12,214 nucleotides of DNA, from the NCBI GenBank assembly GCA_002849045.2, contig NCRO01000071.1, positions 1 through 12,214 on the forward strand. Direction: 5' to 3'. Origin of the DNA: Candidatus Sediminicultor secundus (lineage in GTDB: Bacteria > Atribacterota > JS1 > SB-45 > 34-128). A program made the position numbers and the translations under genes. Shown here in pieces: positions 1 to 6,968 of this stretch; positions within the stretch are counted from its first letter, which is position 1, and each line of letters begins with the position of its first letter. The notes below the pieces were generated by a model. It was not told the DNA's origin. It ran no database searches and saw nothing but the letters and a program-made list of their open reading frames with translations.

Positions 1-565
1 AAAATTTATCTATTGTTTGGTTTGCTGGTATTTTAATGTTTATTATTTTATGTTCTTTTATTTTTTGAGGGTTAGTAGGAATATTTTCTTCTTTTATATA
101 TATAAGCAATATAGGCACAATAAAGACCGAAGCGATATATCCTATTAAGCTCATAATAAATATATCACTATTATAGATATCTATCAAGTAGTTTAAAAAA
201 GCACCATTGAACGGTGAACTCAATAAATAACTTTCAGTAAAATTAAAAACTAATACAGCAATGATTGCTATGTGTAAAGCTTGATCAAGTAATAGTATTC
301 TCATACTCTGATTATTTGTTTTTTTCGAATATTCCATTTTTAATTTATCAATCACAGTATGGGACAGAAAGATAACCGAAAGTATCATTATAACTTTGGG
401 GTCTTCTAAATAAGGGAAGGCAAAGAGAATGGAAAATATCAATACTATCAGGGTGTGAAGTAGTACTCCCCATTCAGTATTCATCTTTACTTTGAATATT
501 TGGTTAGTTTGCAAGGGAAAATCTGCGATTATGTGAGCTAACAGCAATCTATAAAATAAAAACAT
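1..565 (-). CDS. DUF3307-type membrane protein, C-terminus cut by window edge
   Basis: I read this by hand: an open frame runs from an ATG at 565-563 to the left edge, 188 codons with no stop. The start is backed by a ribosome binding site AAGGA (573-577) 7 nt upstream. The N-terminus carries LLLAHIIADFPLQT (residues 7-20), with H11, D15 and Q19. Hydrophobic stretches follow at about 33-50, 57-72, 96-109 and 136-157; the middle ones contain H37, H69-x3-D73 and the D94-Q95-x2-H98 group. This arrangement of polar residues in membrane helices is what I know from the DUF3307 family of integral membrane proteins, whose biochemical role is not established. Residues after 158 are hydrophilic and lead off the window. 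It lies 95 bases downstream of the YqeG gene on the same strand and could be co-transcribed. Family assignment is from recognition of the motif pattern, not from a search. Confidence 0.72.
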   Translation of the reverse strand, partial: MFLFYRLLLAHIIADFPLQTNQIFKVKMNTEWGVLLHTLIVLIFSILFAFPYLEDPKVIMILSVIFLSHTVIDKLKMEYSKKTNNQSMRILLLDQALHIAIIAVLVFNFTESYLLSSPFNGAFLNYLIDIYNSDIFIMSLIGYIASVFIVPILLIYIKEENIPTNPQKIKEHKIINIKIPANQTIDKF

Positions 566-572
566 AGTTAAT

Positions 573-577
573 TCCTT
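573..577 (-). promoter_or_regulatory. Ribosome binding site of the DUF3307 gene, inside a small inverted repeat
   Basis: AAGGA lies 7 nt from the ATG at 565. It falls in an inverted repeat, TAATTCC at 569-575 facing GGAATTA at 581-587 with a 5-nt loop, which could partly hide the site in the mRNA. The short stem makes any regulatory role speculative. Confidence 0.5.
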
Positions 578-660
578 TCAGGAATTAGTTAACAAGTTTT
601 CCATTTTCCCGTTTGCTAGTTAGTTTACTAATTACTTGATTTGACAATTGGGAAATTGAA

Positions 661-1194
661 TCATTTTGGCCAATTGCCAACTTCTTTTTTTAATATACTC
701 TTTTTTACCCAAGAAGAGATTATAATTTTTTCAAAATTACGATGAAGAAATGTTCCTAAAGAATCCTTTTTAACTATAGGAGTAACTAAAATGGTTAAGA
801 GTTTTAATATATTACCTCCCCATATATCGGTAAATATTTGATCTCCTATTACCACTGTCTCAGATTTTTTTGTATCCAATATTTTAAGACCATTATTAAA
901 GGCTATGCTAAGGGGTTTAAAATATTTTGAATGGTAAGGGATATTAAATATTTTTGCTAATTCTGCAACTCTTTTAGAGTTAGTGTTAGAAACTATACAA
1001 AGTTTGAACTCTAACATTTTTGCTTCTTTAACCCAGTCAATAATTTTATGATCTATTTCATTCTTTCCCCAGGCTACTAAAGTGTTATCCAGGTCTACAA
1101 TGATGCCTTTTATCTTTTTTGTTTTTTTCAACTTCTTTAAATCTATATTACATATAGAATCCACATATACTTTTGGTCTTAATATTTCAAACAA
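661..1194 (-). CDS. yqeG: YqeG-family HAD-type phosphatase
   Basis: A 177-residue protein with all four HAD-superfamily motifs in order: motif I DLDNT (D34, D36), motif II S69 in IVSNT, motif III lysine K93 in FKP, and motif IV GDQIFTD (D118, D123). D34 is the expected nucleophile and the aspartates bind Mg2+. There is almost no cap domain, and length and motif spacing fit the bacterial YqeG family (HAD class IIIA). Related eukaryotic proteins such as yeast Gep4 dephosphorylate phosphatidylglycerophosphate; whether this one does so is inference. The start codon is TTG at 1194-1192, chosen because AGGAG at 1203-1207 sits 8 nt upstream and no in-frame ATG lies nearby. It is 173 bases downstream of udk, separated by a repeat-bearing spacer, so it may be expressed separately from the udk cluster. 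Confidence 0.88.
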   Translation of the reverse strand: MFEILRPKVYVDSICNIDLKKLKKTKKIKGIIVDLDNTLVAWGKNEIDHKIIDWVKEAKMLEFKLCIVSNTNSKRVAELAKIFNIPYHSKYFKPLSIAFNNGLKILDTKKSETVVIGDQIFTDIWGGNILKLLTILVTPIVKKDSLGTFLHRNFEKIIISSWVKKSILKKEVGNWPK

Positions 1195-1202
1195 TTGCTA
1201 TT

Positions 1203-1207
1203 CTCCT
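1203..1207 (-). promoter_or_regulatory. Ribosome binding site fixing the TTG start of yqeG
   Basis: AGGAG, 8 nt upstream of the TTG at 1194. It is the best Shine-Dalgarno match near the open frame and justifies the unusual start codon. Confidence 0.7.
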
Positions 1208-1255
1208 ATTTAGTCGTTAGTACGGAAATATGAATTTATTGTCTTTATTTGTATT

Positions 1256-1332
1256 GTAGGGGCACAATGAATTGTGCCCTTCTTTCTTTATATTTTTCCA
1301 TTTACTTTGGGCACGATGCATCGTGCCCCTAC
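1256..1332. repeat. REPIN-like pair of facing GTAGGGGCAC palindromes
   Basis: Two short palindromes face each other. The first, 1260-1279, is GGGCACAAT, 2 bases, ATTGTGCCC. The second, 1309-1328, is a perfect 20-bp palindrome with arms GGGCACGATG and CATCGTGCCC. Each has GTAGG or CCTAC only on its outer side (1256-1260 and 1328-1332), so the two units are in inverted orientation, separated by about 29 bases of T-rich sequence. A doublet of inverted REP units is the defining shape of a REPIN. Either hairpin would form in the udk-yqeG transcript, but neither is followed by the U-run of an intrinsic terminator. Confidence 0.75.
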
Positions 1333-1367
1333 CTTTAACTGTATTTCATTTACTATATGCTACTAAT

Positions 1368-1979
1368 TTAGGTTCTTGATTTTATTTTACTTACTATTAT
1401 ATCAATTGCTACATCATTTAGTCCACCCTGGGGGATAACTATATCAGCATATCTTTTAGAAGGTTCTACAAACTGCAAGAACATCGGCTTTACAACATTT
1501 AAGTATTGTTCGATTACTGATTCCATTGAGCGGCCTCTTTCTTTTGTATCTCTCACTAACCTTCGGATGAATCTTTCATCTTCATCGGCATCAACATAAA
1601 TTTTTATATCCAATAGGTTCCTTATTTTTTCTTCTTCTAATACTAAAATACCTTCAAATATTATAATGTCCCGGGGAAGTACTTTTTCTGTCTCTTTTTT
1701 TCGAGTGTAATCAGTAAATGAATATATAGGTTTTTCAATTTCCTGTCCTTTAATTAATTTCTTTAAATGCCTTATCAACAGGTCACTATCAAAAGCTGAA
1801 GGATGATCAAAGTTTATTTTCTTTCTTTCATTTAAATGAAGATGGCTTAAATCTATGTAATATGCATCTTGTTGAATCACTACCACATTTACTCCTTTTA
1901 AGCTTTCATAAATCCTATCGGCAACTGTTGTTTTGCCTGAACCGGTTCCACCCGCAATGCCTATTATCAATGGTTTCAT
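1368..1979 (-). CDS. udk: Uridine kinase
   Basis: A 203-residue P-loop kinase that phosphorylates uridine (and usually cytidine) with ATP or GTP, for pyrimidine salvage in the cytosol. Visible signatures are Walker A GGTGSGKT at residues 10-17, QQDAYY at about 36-41 with the expected catalytic aspartate D38, NFDHPSAFD at about 56-64 (substrate binding), FEGILVL after the central strand, and the arginine-rich lid RDTKERGRS near 141-149. Length matches the family. I place the start at the ATG at 1979-1977 because AAGGAGAG ends 7 nt or so upstream. An in-frame ATG at 2030 would add 17 residues, but these are encoded by a palindromic repeat and overlap the mltG stop. The gene follows mltG closely, as in the Firmicutes cluster that ends in udk. 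Confidence 0.93.
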   Translation of the reverse strand: MKPLIIGIAGGTGSGKTTVADRIYESLKGVNVVVIQQDAYYIDLSHLHLNERKKINFDHPSAFDSDLLIRHLKKLIKGQEIEKPIYSFTDYTRKKETEKVLPRDIIIFEGILVLEEEKIRNLLDIKIYVDADEDERFIRRLVRDTKERGRSMESVIEQYLNVVKPMFLQFVEPSKRYADIVIPQGGLNDVAIDIIVSKIKSRT

Positions 1980-1986
1980 AAGCTCT

Positions 1987-1991
1987 CTCCT
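1987..1991 (-). promoter_or_regulatory. Ribosome binding site fixing the udk start
   Basis: AGGAG, 7 nt upstream of the ATG at 1979 and immediately beside the long palindrome at 1993-2033. It argues against the longer 220-residue reading that begins at 2030. Confidence 0.75.
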
Positions 1992-1992
1992 T

Positions 1993-2033
1993 AAAATGAC
2001 AAGTTTGGTGCCTGGCACAAAACTTGTCATTTT
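1993..2033. repeat. 41-bp palindrome between mltG and udk
   Basis: Two 20-base arms, 1993-2012 and 2014-2033, flank a single central base and differ at one pair (2007 against 2019). The apex is GTGCCTGGCAC. The element provides the stop codon of mltG (2029-2027, inside one arm) and ends one base before the udk Shine-Dalgarno region. On the plus strand it is followed by a T-rich run, but no plus-strand gene precedes it. In the minus-strand mRNA it is followed by the udk ribosome binding site and not by U residues, so it is not a standard terminator. The GGTGCC-type apex recalls REP-like repeats seen in other bacteria. Confidence 0.8.
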
Positions 2034-2980
2034 TTGTTTTTTAGGTGTTCTTGATAGGTTTTGGAAAACATATGCCTGCCATTTTCTCCCAATACAAAAT
2101 ATAAATAGTCTTCCTCTGCAGGTTCAAGGGCAGCCATAATTGAATCAAGCCCGGGATTACTGATTGGACCTGGCGGAAGACCTTTGTAAAGATATGTATT
2201 ATAAGGAGAATCTATTTTCAAATCAGATTCTTCTAATTTTTCTTTAGATTCTTTTAAAATATACTGAATAGAAGCACATGATTGTAACTTCATATCTTTT
2301 TTTAAGCGGTTATGAAAAACAGATGATACTTGCCTTCTTTCTTTGGTAAATTTAGACTCTTTTTCAATGATTGAGGCTAAAATTATAATTTCTTCCATAG
2401 AAAATCCAATTTTTTCAGCTTTATCTGCAAATTTATTTTCTATGGCTATTTGATTATAATTTGATAACATTACTTTGACCATATTTTCTGCTCCATATTG
2501 TTTGGGCAATTCGTAAGTGTCAGGGAATAGATAACCTTCCAGAGATTTTTCACTATCTTCTAATAATTTTAAAAAAGTTTCCTTCTCTGCAATCTCTTTT
2601 TTATCCAATAGTTCTGCAATTTGAGTATAAGTATAGCCTTCTGGAATAGTTATTTTATACGCTATTACTTCTCCCTTTACTAATTTATCCAGTATTTGGA
2701 GCATATTCATTGAGGGGCTAAGGTTATATTCACCAAATTTTAATTTGTCTTCTAATTTAGACAATTTGATTAAAATTCTAAATGTATAATTATTTTTTCT
2801 AATTATTTCATTTTTTTCTAATACATCTACGATCTCTTTGGCATTAGTGCCTGAGGGGATATTAACAACTTTTTGGGTCGTAGAATTTTCTTCTAAGGGG
2901 AAATATATAGCGGTAATAAATAATATAGCAATCAAAAAAACCAAAGAAAATATGAAAAATAATTTACCAATAAAGTTCAT
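2027..2980 (-). CDS. mltG: Endolytic murein transglycosylase MltG (YceG family)
   Basis: A 317-residue protein with one N-terminal membrane anchor (about residues 7-27, [19 protein letters not shown] core), so the rest faces the outside of the membrane. Residues about 35-110 form the LysM-like subdomain. The YceG catalytic region follows: TIPEGYT (111-117), FPDTY (152-156), LASIIEKES (201-209) with the EKE glutamates that hold the catalytic residue of the family, and [11 protein letters not shown] (267-277). MltG cuts nascent glycan strands and sets their length. The ATG start overlaps the ruvX stop as ATGA, implying translational coupling; the only upstream purine stretch is a weak AAAGAGA. 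The stop codon lies inside the palindrome at 1993-2033, so the last residues may have been altered by that repeat. Length and motifs look intact. Confidence 0.93.
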   Translation of the reverse strand: MNFIGKLFFIFSLVFLIAILFITAIYFPLEENSTTQKVVNIPSGTNAKEIVDVLEKNEIIRKNNYTFRILIKLSKLEDKLKFGEYNLSPSMNMLQILDKLVKGEVIAYKITIPEGYTYTQIAELLDKKEIAEKETFLKLLEDSEKSLEGYLFPDTYELPKQYGAENMVKVMLSNYNQIAIENKFADKAEKIGFSMEEIIILASIIEKESKFTKERRQVSSVFHNRLKKDMKLQSCASIQYILKESKEKLEESDLKIDSPYNTYLYKGLPPGPISNPGLDSIMAALEPAEEDYLYFVLGENGRHMFSKTYQEHLKNKK

Positions 2981-3408
2981 TTTTTTATCTCTTTATTCAT
3001 CGTCCTTCTATCTAAAAAAGATTGTAGAATTATTACTGCTGATATTTTATCAATAACTTTTTTTCTTTTTTTTCTACTTCGGTCAGTTTCAATTAAAAAT
3101 TTTTCAGCTTTACTTGTGCTTAATCTTTCATCTTCTAATTCTACAGGTAGTTGGAAAGATGATTTAAGTTTTTCTGCGAAAGATAAGGCCTTTTTTGCCT
3201 GTTTACCTAAAGACCCGTTCATATTTTTGGGTAAACCTAAAATTATTTTTTCTACCCGGTACTCGTCGATAATTTTTTTTATATTTTTTAAATCTTCTAT
3301 TTCGTTAACTGAATTAATTGTAGGCAATCCCTGGGCGGTAATTCCCAATTCGTCACTTATAGAAATCCCCATTCTTTTTTCGCCTAAATCTATTCCTAAA
3401 ATTCGCAA
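2977..3408 (-). CDS. ruvX: Putative Holliday junction resolvase / pre-16S rRNA nuclease RuvX (YqgF)
   Basis: A 143-residue RNase H-fold nuclease. The N-terminal ILGIDLGEKRMG (residues 3-14) carries the first metal-binding aspartate D7; ILGLPKNMNGSLG (56-68) is the family signature; DERLST (93-98) carries acidic E94; and D120 in VIDKISA is the last metal ligand. All catalytic positions are present. YqgF proteins process the 5' end of 16S rRNA precursor in E. coli, and some family members resolve Holliday junctions. The start is a TTG at 3408-3406: an in-frame TGA lies two codons upstream, so a longer reading is impossible unless ATA were used, and GGGG at 3418-3421 serves as a plausible ribosome binding site. 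It lies between the four-helix-bundle gene and mltG and overlaps the latter by 4 bases. Confidence 0.9.
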   Translation of the reverse strand: MRILGIDLGEKRMGISISDELGITAQGLPTINSVNEIEDLKNIKKIIDEYRVEKIILGLPKNMNGSLGKQAKKALSFAEKLKSSFQLPVELEDERLSTSKAEKFLIETDRSRKKRKKVIDKISAVIILQSFLDRRTMNKEIKK

Positions 3409-3431
3409 TATTCAATTCCCCAATTAAAATT

Positions 3432-3460
3432 GTATCGAGTATCGAGTATCTAGTATATAG
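3432..3460. repeat. Heptamer repeat island (GTATCGA type)
   Basis: Four units in exact 7-bp phase from 3432: GTATCGA, GTATCGA, GTATCTA, GTATATA. It lies just upstream of ruvX. The unit is a cyclic permutation of the reverse complement of the CGATACT unit at 3958-4027, so the two islands around the small gene 3548-3907 are related and inverted. Confidence 0.85.
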
Positions 3461-3547
3461 TTAAGAAAGAAACTGTCCAACTAGCAAAACAGTATTGAGC
3501 TAATAACTAATAAAAGCATCAATACATTTATACAATAGTAGAATATC

Positions 3548-3907
3548 TTATAATTTATTTATTAATTTTACTGTCATTCGACAAATATATTTTATTTTTT
3601 CAATAAGTCCTGTTTTATTAGTTTCATTAATATAATCTAATTCATTTGCGATTATTATTTGCGTTTCTAATTCAGCACAACTTCCTAATGCTATATATAA
3701 AAACTGTTTATATTCTTTATTATGATATCTTCTAAATCCTTCGGCAATATTTGATGGTATCGAAACTGCTGAACGTCTCACTTGAGAAGTTAATCCATAT
3801 AACTCTTCCTTGGGGAATTTTTTAGTCACTATATAGATATCTTTAACAACTTCTATTCCTATTTGCCAAATTCTCAAATCTTGAAAGTTTTTTATTTTTT
3901 CAGTCAT
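3548..3907 (-). CDS. Four helix bundle protein (23S rRNA intervening-sequence protein family)
   Basis: A 119-residue all-helical protein. The opening (FQDLRIWQIGIEVVKDIY), then GLTSQVRRSAVSIPSNIAEGF around residues 38-58, is the recognisable signature of the family first seen as ORFs in intervening sequences of 23S rRNA genes (S23 / IVP, a four-helix bundle). R44, R45, S46, N53, E56 and G57 match the conserved core. Its molecular function is not established; related folds include the Avd accessory protein of diversity-generating retroelements, but no reverse transcriptase is visible here. It is an orphan copy outside rRNA, flanked by heptamer islands related to each other in inverted orientation, and it sits between alaS and ruvX. 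The ATG at 3907 has only a weak upstream AAAGAG. It may be a passenger gene rather than a true partner of alaS and ruvX. Confidence 0.88.
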   Translation of the reverse strand: MTEKIKNFQDLRIWQIGIEVVKDIYIVTKKFPKEELYGLTSQVRRSAVSIPSNIAEGFRRYHNKEYKQFLYIALGSCAELETQIIIANELDYINETNKTGLIEKIKYICRMTVKLINKL

Positions 3908-3941
3908 TTTACTCTTTGCTCTTCTCTCTTTACTATATACT

Positions 3942-4027
3942 CGATACTGATTTTACTCGATACTCGATACTGGATACTCGATACTCGATACTGGATACTC
4001 GATACTCGATACTGGATACTCGATACT
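3942..4027. repeat. Heptamer array (CGATACT) with 21-bp super-period
   Basis: From 3958 to 4027 there are ten units in perfect 7-bp phase in the order CGATACT, CGATACT, GGATACT, repeated three times and closed by one more CGATACT. Another CGATACT at 3942 precedes it, out of phase. The G variant at every third unit makes a 21-bp higher-order repeat. The array ends two bases before the alaS stop codon (4030-4032). No spacers of differing sequence exist, so it is not a CRISPR array. Confidence 0.95.
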
Positions 4028-4029
4028 GT

Positions 4030-6678
4030 TTAAATAATCTCGTATACTTTTTCTAATGCCTGGTCTAATTTATCTACTTTTGGACCTCCGGCTTGAGCCA
4101 TGGTTTTCTTGCCCCCGCCTTTTCCGCCAACAATAGGGGCAATAGCCTTTATAATATTTCCTGCATTGTAACCTTTTTGTGCTAAATCATCGGTAACCAT
4201 GGCCAATAATGCAACTTTACCATTATCTAATTCTGTCCCCAATACTACAATTCCAGATTTTATTTTATCTTTAATTAAGTCTCCCCAATTCCTTAAGCCA
4301 TTATTATCTTCTACTTCAACTTTGAGTGATATAATATTTACTCCTTTAATTTCCTTCTTTTTGGATATCAATTTGTCAACTTCATAATAGGCTAATTTAT
4401 TACGAATAATTTTAATTTTCTTTTTCATATTATTAACATCATTTATAATCTGATTAATCTTTAGTGGTATTTCAGAAGGTATGGTTTGTAATTTGTCCGA
4501 AACTTCGTTGATAATATTTTCTTTTTCTTTAATATATTTTAAAGCTCTATTACCGGTTACTGCTTCAATTCTTCTTATACCGCTTCCTATCCCCTCTTCA
4601 TTTAATATTTTAAACAGACCGATGTTAGAAGTAGAATTCAGATGAGTCCCTGCGCATAATTCTAAGCTGAATTCTTCGATTTTTACCACTCTTACCTGTT
4701 CACCGTATTTTTCGCCAAAGAGAGCTATTGCTCCCATTTCTTTTGCTTTATCAAAAGTGCTAATCTTGGTTTCTACTTTTAACTCATCCAATATTTTTTC
4801 ATTTACTATATTTTCTATTTTTTCTAATTCTTCCATAGTTAAAGGAGCAAAGTGGTTAAAATCAAAACGAAGATGATGATTGTTTACTGCAGAGCCGGAT
4901 TGTTTAACGTGGTCCCCCAATACATCTCGAAGCGCTCGGTGCAGGAGATGAGTGGCAGTATGATTTCGCGCAATGGCTTTCCTTTGTGATGAATCTACTC
5001 TGGCTAATACTTCTTCACCAACTTTTATTTCCCCTTTGTTTATTTCGGCAAAATGAGCAATTAGACCTTCGATAGGAGCTTGGGTATCTAATATTTCTAC
5101 TAATAGATTGTTTTTAGATGTGGAGATTATAACTCCCTTATCTCCAATCTGCCCACCTTTTTCAGCATAAAATGGTGTCTTTTCTAAAAATATTTTGCAT
5201 TTATCTCCCGCTGCTGCTTTATCTATCAATTTATCTTCTTTGGTAATAGTAATTACCTTGCTTTTAGCTTCAACAGAATCATATCCTATAAATTCTGTCT
5301 CTCCCCGTTCTTCTAAAATATCCTGGTATAATTTCTGATTAATTTTATCATCTTCAGCGCTCACTTTGGTTTTTGCCCACGATTTTCTGGATCTTTCCCT
5401 TTGAATTTTCATTTCATTTTTAAAATCATCTTCCTCAATTCCAAAGCCGTCTTCTTCCAGAATATCTCTGGTTAATTCTAAAGGAAATCCATATGTATCG
5501 TAAAGTTTAAATGCATCTCTTCCGCTAAGCTCATTTTTATTCTTTTGTTTTAATTCTTCCTTTAAATTATCTAATATTTGTATTCCTATATTTAAAGTTT
5601 CCTGGAATCTTTTTTCTTCGGCAAGGATTACCTGACAGATACTATTTTCCTCTTTATAGATTTTCGGATAAACTTCTTTCATTAAATTGATTACCACCGG
5701 AGCAACTTCGTATAAAAATGGTTGGTTATAGTTAATAACTTTCCCATAGCGAAAAGCCCTTCTCAATAGCATTCGAAGAACATAACCCCTGCCTTCATTG
5801 GAAGGGACTATCCCATCGGAAATCATAAAGACCAAAGCCCTTATATGATCAGCAATTACCTTTAAAGCTAAGTCCTTTTTCTGGTCTTCTTTATATTTTA
5901 TGCCCGCATTCTGAGCAACAAATTTTATAATGGGTAAGAATAAGTCTGTTTCAAAATCTGTATCAACTTTTTGTAAAACAGAGGCGATTCTTTCTAAACC
6001 TAAACCGGTATCGATATTTTGTTTGGGCAAAGGAGTCAATGAACCATCTTCCTCGCGATTGTATTGCATAAATACCAAATTCCATAATTCCAGATATCTG
6101 TCGCCGTCTACGCCCACCCCGCCGCCTTCTTTTGACGCTTTTTCTTCACCTAAATCTATATATATTTCTGAACAAGGCCCGCAAGGCCCAGTTGGACCGA
6201 CTTTCCAAAAATTATCTTCTTCGCCCAATCTTACAATTCTTTTTTCGGGAAGACCTATAAGATTGTGCCAGATATCATGGGATTCATCATCATCTTTAAA
6301 TATAGAGACCCATAATTTTTCTTCAGGAAATCCTATAACCTTGGTGAAGAATTCCCAGGCCCATTTAATTGCATCTTCTTTGAAATAATCGCCAAAAGAA
6401 AAGTTACCTAACATTTCGAAAAAAGTATGGTGTCGGGCGGTCTTTCCAACATTTTCAATATCATTTGTCCGAATGCATTTCTGGCTGGTGACAGCTCTTT
6501 TGAATGATGACTTAATCTGACCTAAAAATATGGGCTTAAAGGGGACCATTCCGGCAATGGTTAGTAAAATACTGGGATCTGAAGGTACGAGGGAAGCACT
6601 GGGGGTTATTTTGTGTCCTTTGCTTTCGAAGAATTTTAAAAATTTTTCCCTTATTTCATTGCTGGTCATGTAGTTCAT
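4030..6678 (-). CDS. alaS: Alanyl-tRNA synthetase
   Basis: A class II synthetase that charges tRNA-Ala, 882 residues from the chosen start, close to the usual bacterial length. The catalytic domain begins with SNEIREKFLKFFESKGH and SASLVPSDPS, followed by the HHTFFEMLGNFSFGDYF block (about 83-99) and GLGLERI (about 225-231). The editing domain carries HTATH (H573, H577) and CAGTH (C675, H679), the four zinc ligands that clear mischarged Ser or Gly. The C-terminal DHHA1-like domain has GGKGGGKKTMAQAGG (about 851-865). The frame opens earlier (6720), but I chose the ATG at 6678-6676 because AGGAG lies 11 nt upstream and the next ATG up (6687) is only 2 nt from it. It heads the alaS - ruvX - mltG - udk series. 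All key residues are intact. Confidence 0.96.
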   Translation of the reverse strand: MNYMTSNEIREKFLKFFESKGHKITPSASLVPSDPSILLTIAGMVPFKPIFLGQIKSSFKRAVTSQKCIRTNDIENVGKTARHHTFFEMLGNFSFGDYFKEDAIKWAWEFFTKVIGFPEEKLWVSIFKDDDESHDIWHNLIGLPEKRIVRLGEEDNFWKVGPTGPCGPCSEIYIDLGEEKASKEGGGVGVDGDRYLELWNLVFMQYNREEDGSLTPLPKQNIDTGLGLERIASVLQKVDTDFETDLFLPIIKFVAQNAGIKYKEDQKKDLALKVIADHIRALVFMISDGIVPSNEGRGYVLRMLLRRAFRYGKVINYNQPFLYEVAPVVINLMKEVYPKIYKEENSICQVILAEEKRFQETLNIGIQILDNLKEELKQKNKNELSGRDAFKLYDTYGFPLELTRDILEEDGFGIEEDDFKNEMKIQRERSRKSWAKTKVSAEDDKINQKLYQDILEERGETEFIGYDSVEAKSKVITITKEDKLIDKAAAGDKCKIFLEKTPFYAEKGGQIGDKGVIISTSKNNLLVEILDTQAPIEGLIAHFAEINKGEIKVGEEVLARVDSSQRKAIARNHTATHLLHRALRDVLGDHVKQSGSAVNNHHLRFDFNHFAPLTMEELEKIENIVNEKILDELKVETKISTFDKAKEMGAIALFGEKYGEQVRVVKIEEFSLELCAGTHLNSTSNIGLFKILNEEGIGSGIRRIEAVTGNRALKYIKEKENIINEVSDKLQTIPSEIPLKINQIINDVNNMKKKIKIIRNKLAYYEVDKLISKKKEIKGVNIISLKVEVEDNNGLRNWGDLIKDKIKSGIVVLGTELDNGKVALLAMVTDDLAQKGYNAGNIIKAIAPIVGGKGGGKKTMAQAGGPKVDKLDQALEKVYEII

Positions 6679-6689
6679 TAAAAACATTT

Positions 6690-6694
6690 CTCCT
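6690..6694 (-). promoter_or_regulatory. Ribosome binding site deciding the alaS start
   Basis: AGGAG inside GAAGGAGAA. It is 11 nt from the ATG at 6678 and only 2 nt from the ATG at 6687, and it lies inside the longest possible reading (from 6720), which makes that reading unlikely. Confidence 0.65.
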
Positions 6695-6754
6695 TCTTTT
6701 AAAATTACTTGCTTATGCATTCAGTAGTCAGGAGCCAGGAGTCAGAATATAAAC

Positions 6755-6780
6755 TAGTATATAGTATTTAGTATTTAGTA
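6755..6780. repeat. Heptamer repeat island (TAGTATT type)
   Basis: Units in 7-bp phase from 6755: TAGTATA, TAGTATT, TAGTATT, then a partial TAGTA. It directly abuts the 43-bp palindrome that starts at 6781. Confidence 0.75.
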
Positions 6781-6823
6781 AGAAAGAAGGAGATAGAATT
6801 CTGAATTCTGTCTCCTTCTTTCT
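6781..6823. repeat. 43-bp palindrome in the pilB-alaS spacer
   Basis: Arms 6781-6801 and 6803-6823 are 21 bases each with a single central T. They differ at one pair (6794 against 6810), which is a U-G wobble in plus-strand RNA but A-C in minus-strand RNA. The arms are purine-rich (AGAAAGAAGGAGA) with GAATTC at the apex, and a further GAATTCTAT follows at 6825-6833. No U-run follows in either direction, so it is not a normal intrinsic terminator. It may be a small mobile palindrome or may slow the polymerase between the two genes. Confidence 0.8.
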
Positions 6824-6839
6824 GAATTCTATTTTCCTG

Positions 6840-6874
6840 ACGAGATACGAAATACGAGATACGAGATACGAATT
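6840..6874. repeat. Heptamer repeat island (ACGAGAT type)
   Basis: Five units in exact phase from 6840: ACGAGAT, ACGAAAT, ACGAGAT, ACGAGAT, ACGAATT. The same unit returns at 6929-6963. Confidence 0.85.
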
Positions 6875-6928
6875 TATTCTGATTTTAGCTCTTGCACCTG
6901 AATTATACTTCTCTCTCTTGTTTTCTTT

Positions 6929-6963
6929 ACGATATACGATTCACGAGATACGAGATACGGTTT
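6929..6963. repeat. Second ACGAGAT heptamer island
   Basis: Five units from 6929: ACGATAT, ACGATTC, ACGAGAT, ACGAGAT, ACGGTTT. It ends about 5 bases before the pilB/gspE stop codon at 6969-6971. The 54 bases between this and the first ACGAGAT island show no gene. Confidence 0.85.
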
Positions 6964-6968
6964 TACAC

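Noticed and set aside
566..660. A further heptamer island before the DUF3307 gene
   Set aside because: A few loosely 7-spaced AGTTAC-like words occur (about 614-650), but no unit is repeated closely enough to call it.
1980..2030. A longer udk (220 residues) starting at 2030
   Set aside because: The added 17 codons are the palindrome itself, and a strong AAGGAGAG sits at the proper distance from the ATG at 1979, where the conserved P-loop region starts.
1993..2045. Intrinsic terminator on the plus strand at the 41-bp palindrome
   Set aside because: A T-rich tail follows on the plus strand, but no plus-strand gene precedes it; in the minus-strand mRNA the tail is the udk ribosome binding site.
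3548..3907. Avd accessory gene of a diversity-generating retroelement
   Set aside because: The fold is related, but no reverse transcriptase, template repeat or variable repeat is present, and the sequence signature is that of the IVP family.
3942..4027. Possible CRISPR array
   Set aside because: Units are 7 bp and contiguous with no distinct spacers, and no cas gene is in the window.
5930..6388. Plus-strand open frames inside alaS, rpsA, mltG and ruvX
   Set aside because: They are opposite-strand shadows of well-conserved genes and have serine- and proline-rich translations with no recognisable domain.
6679..6720. A longer alaS (896 residues) starting at 6720
   Set aside because: The Shine-Dalgarno sequence lies inside that extension and the family N-terminus begins only at the SNEIREKF block.
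6781..6830. Terminator of pilB/gspE
   Set aside because: The stem is strong but neither side has a U-run.
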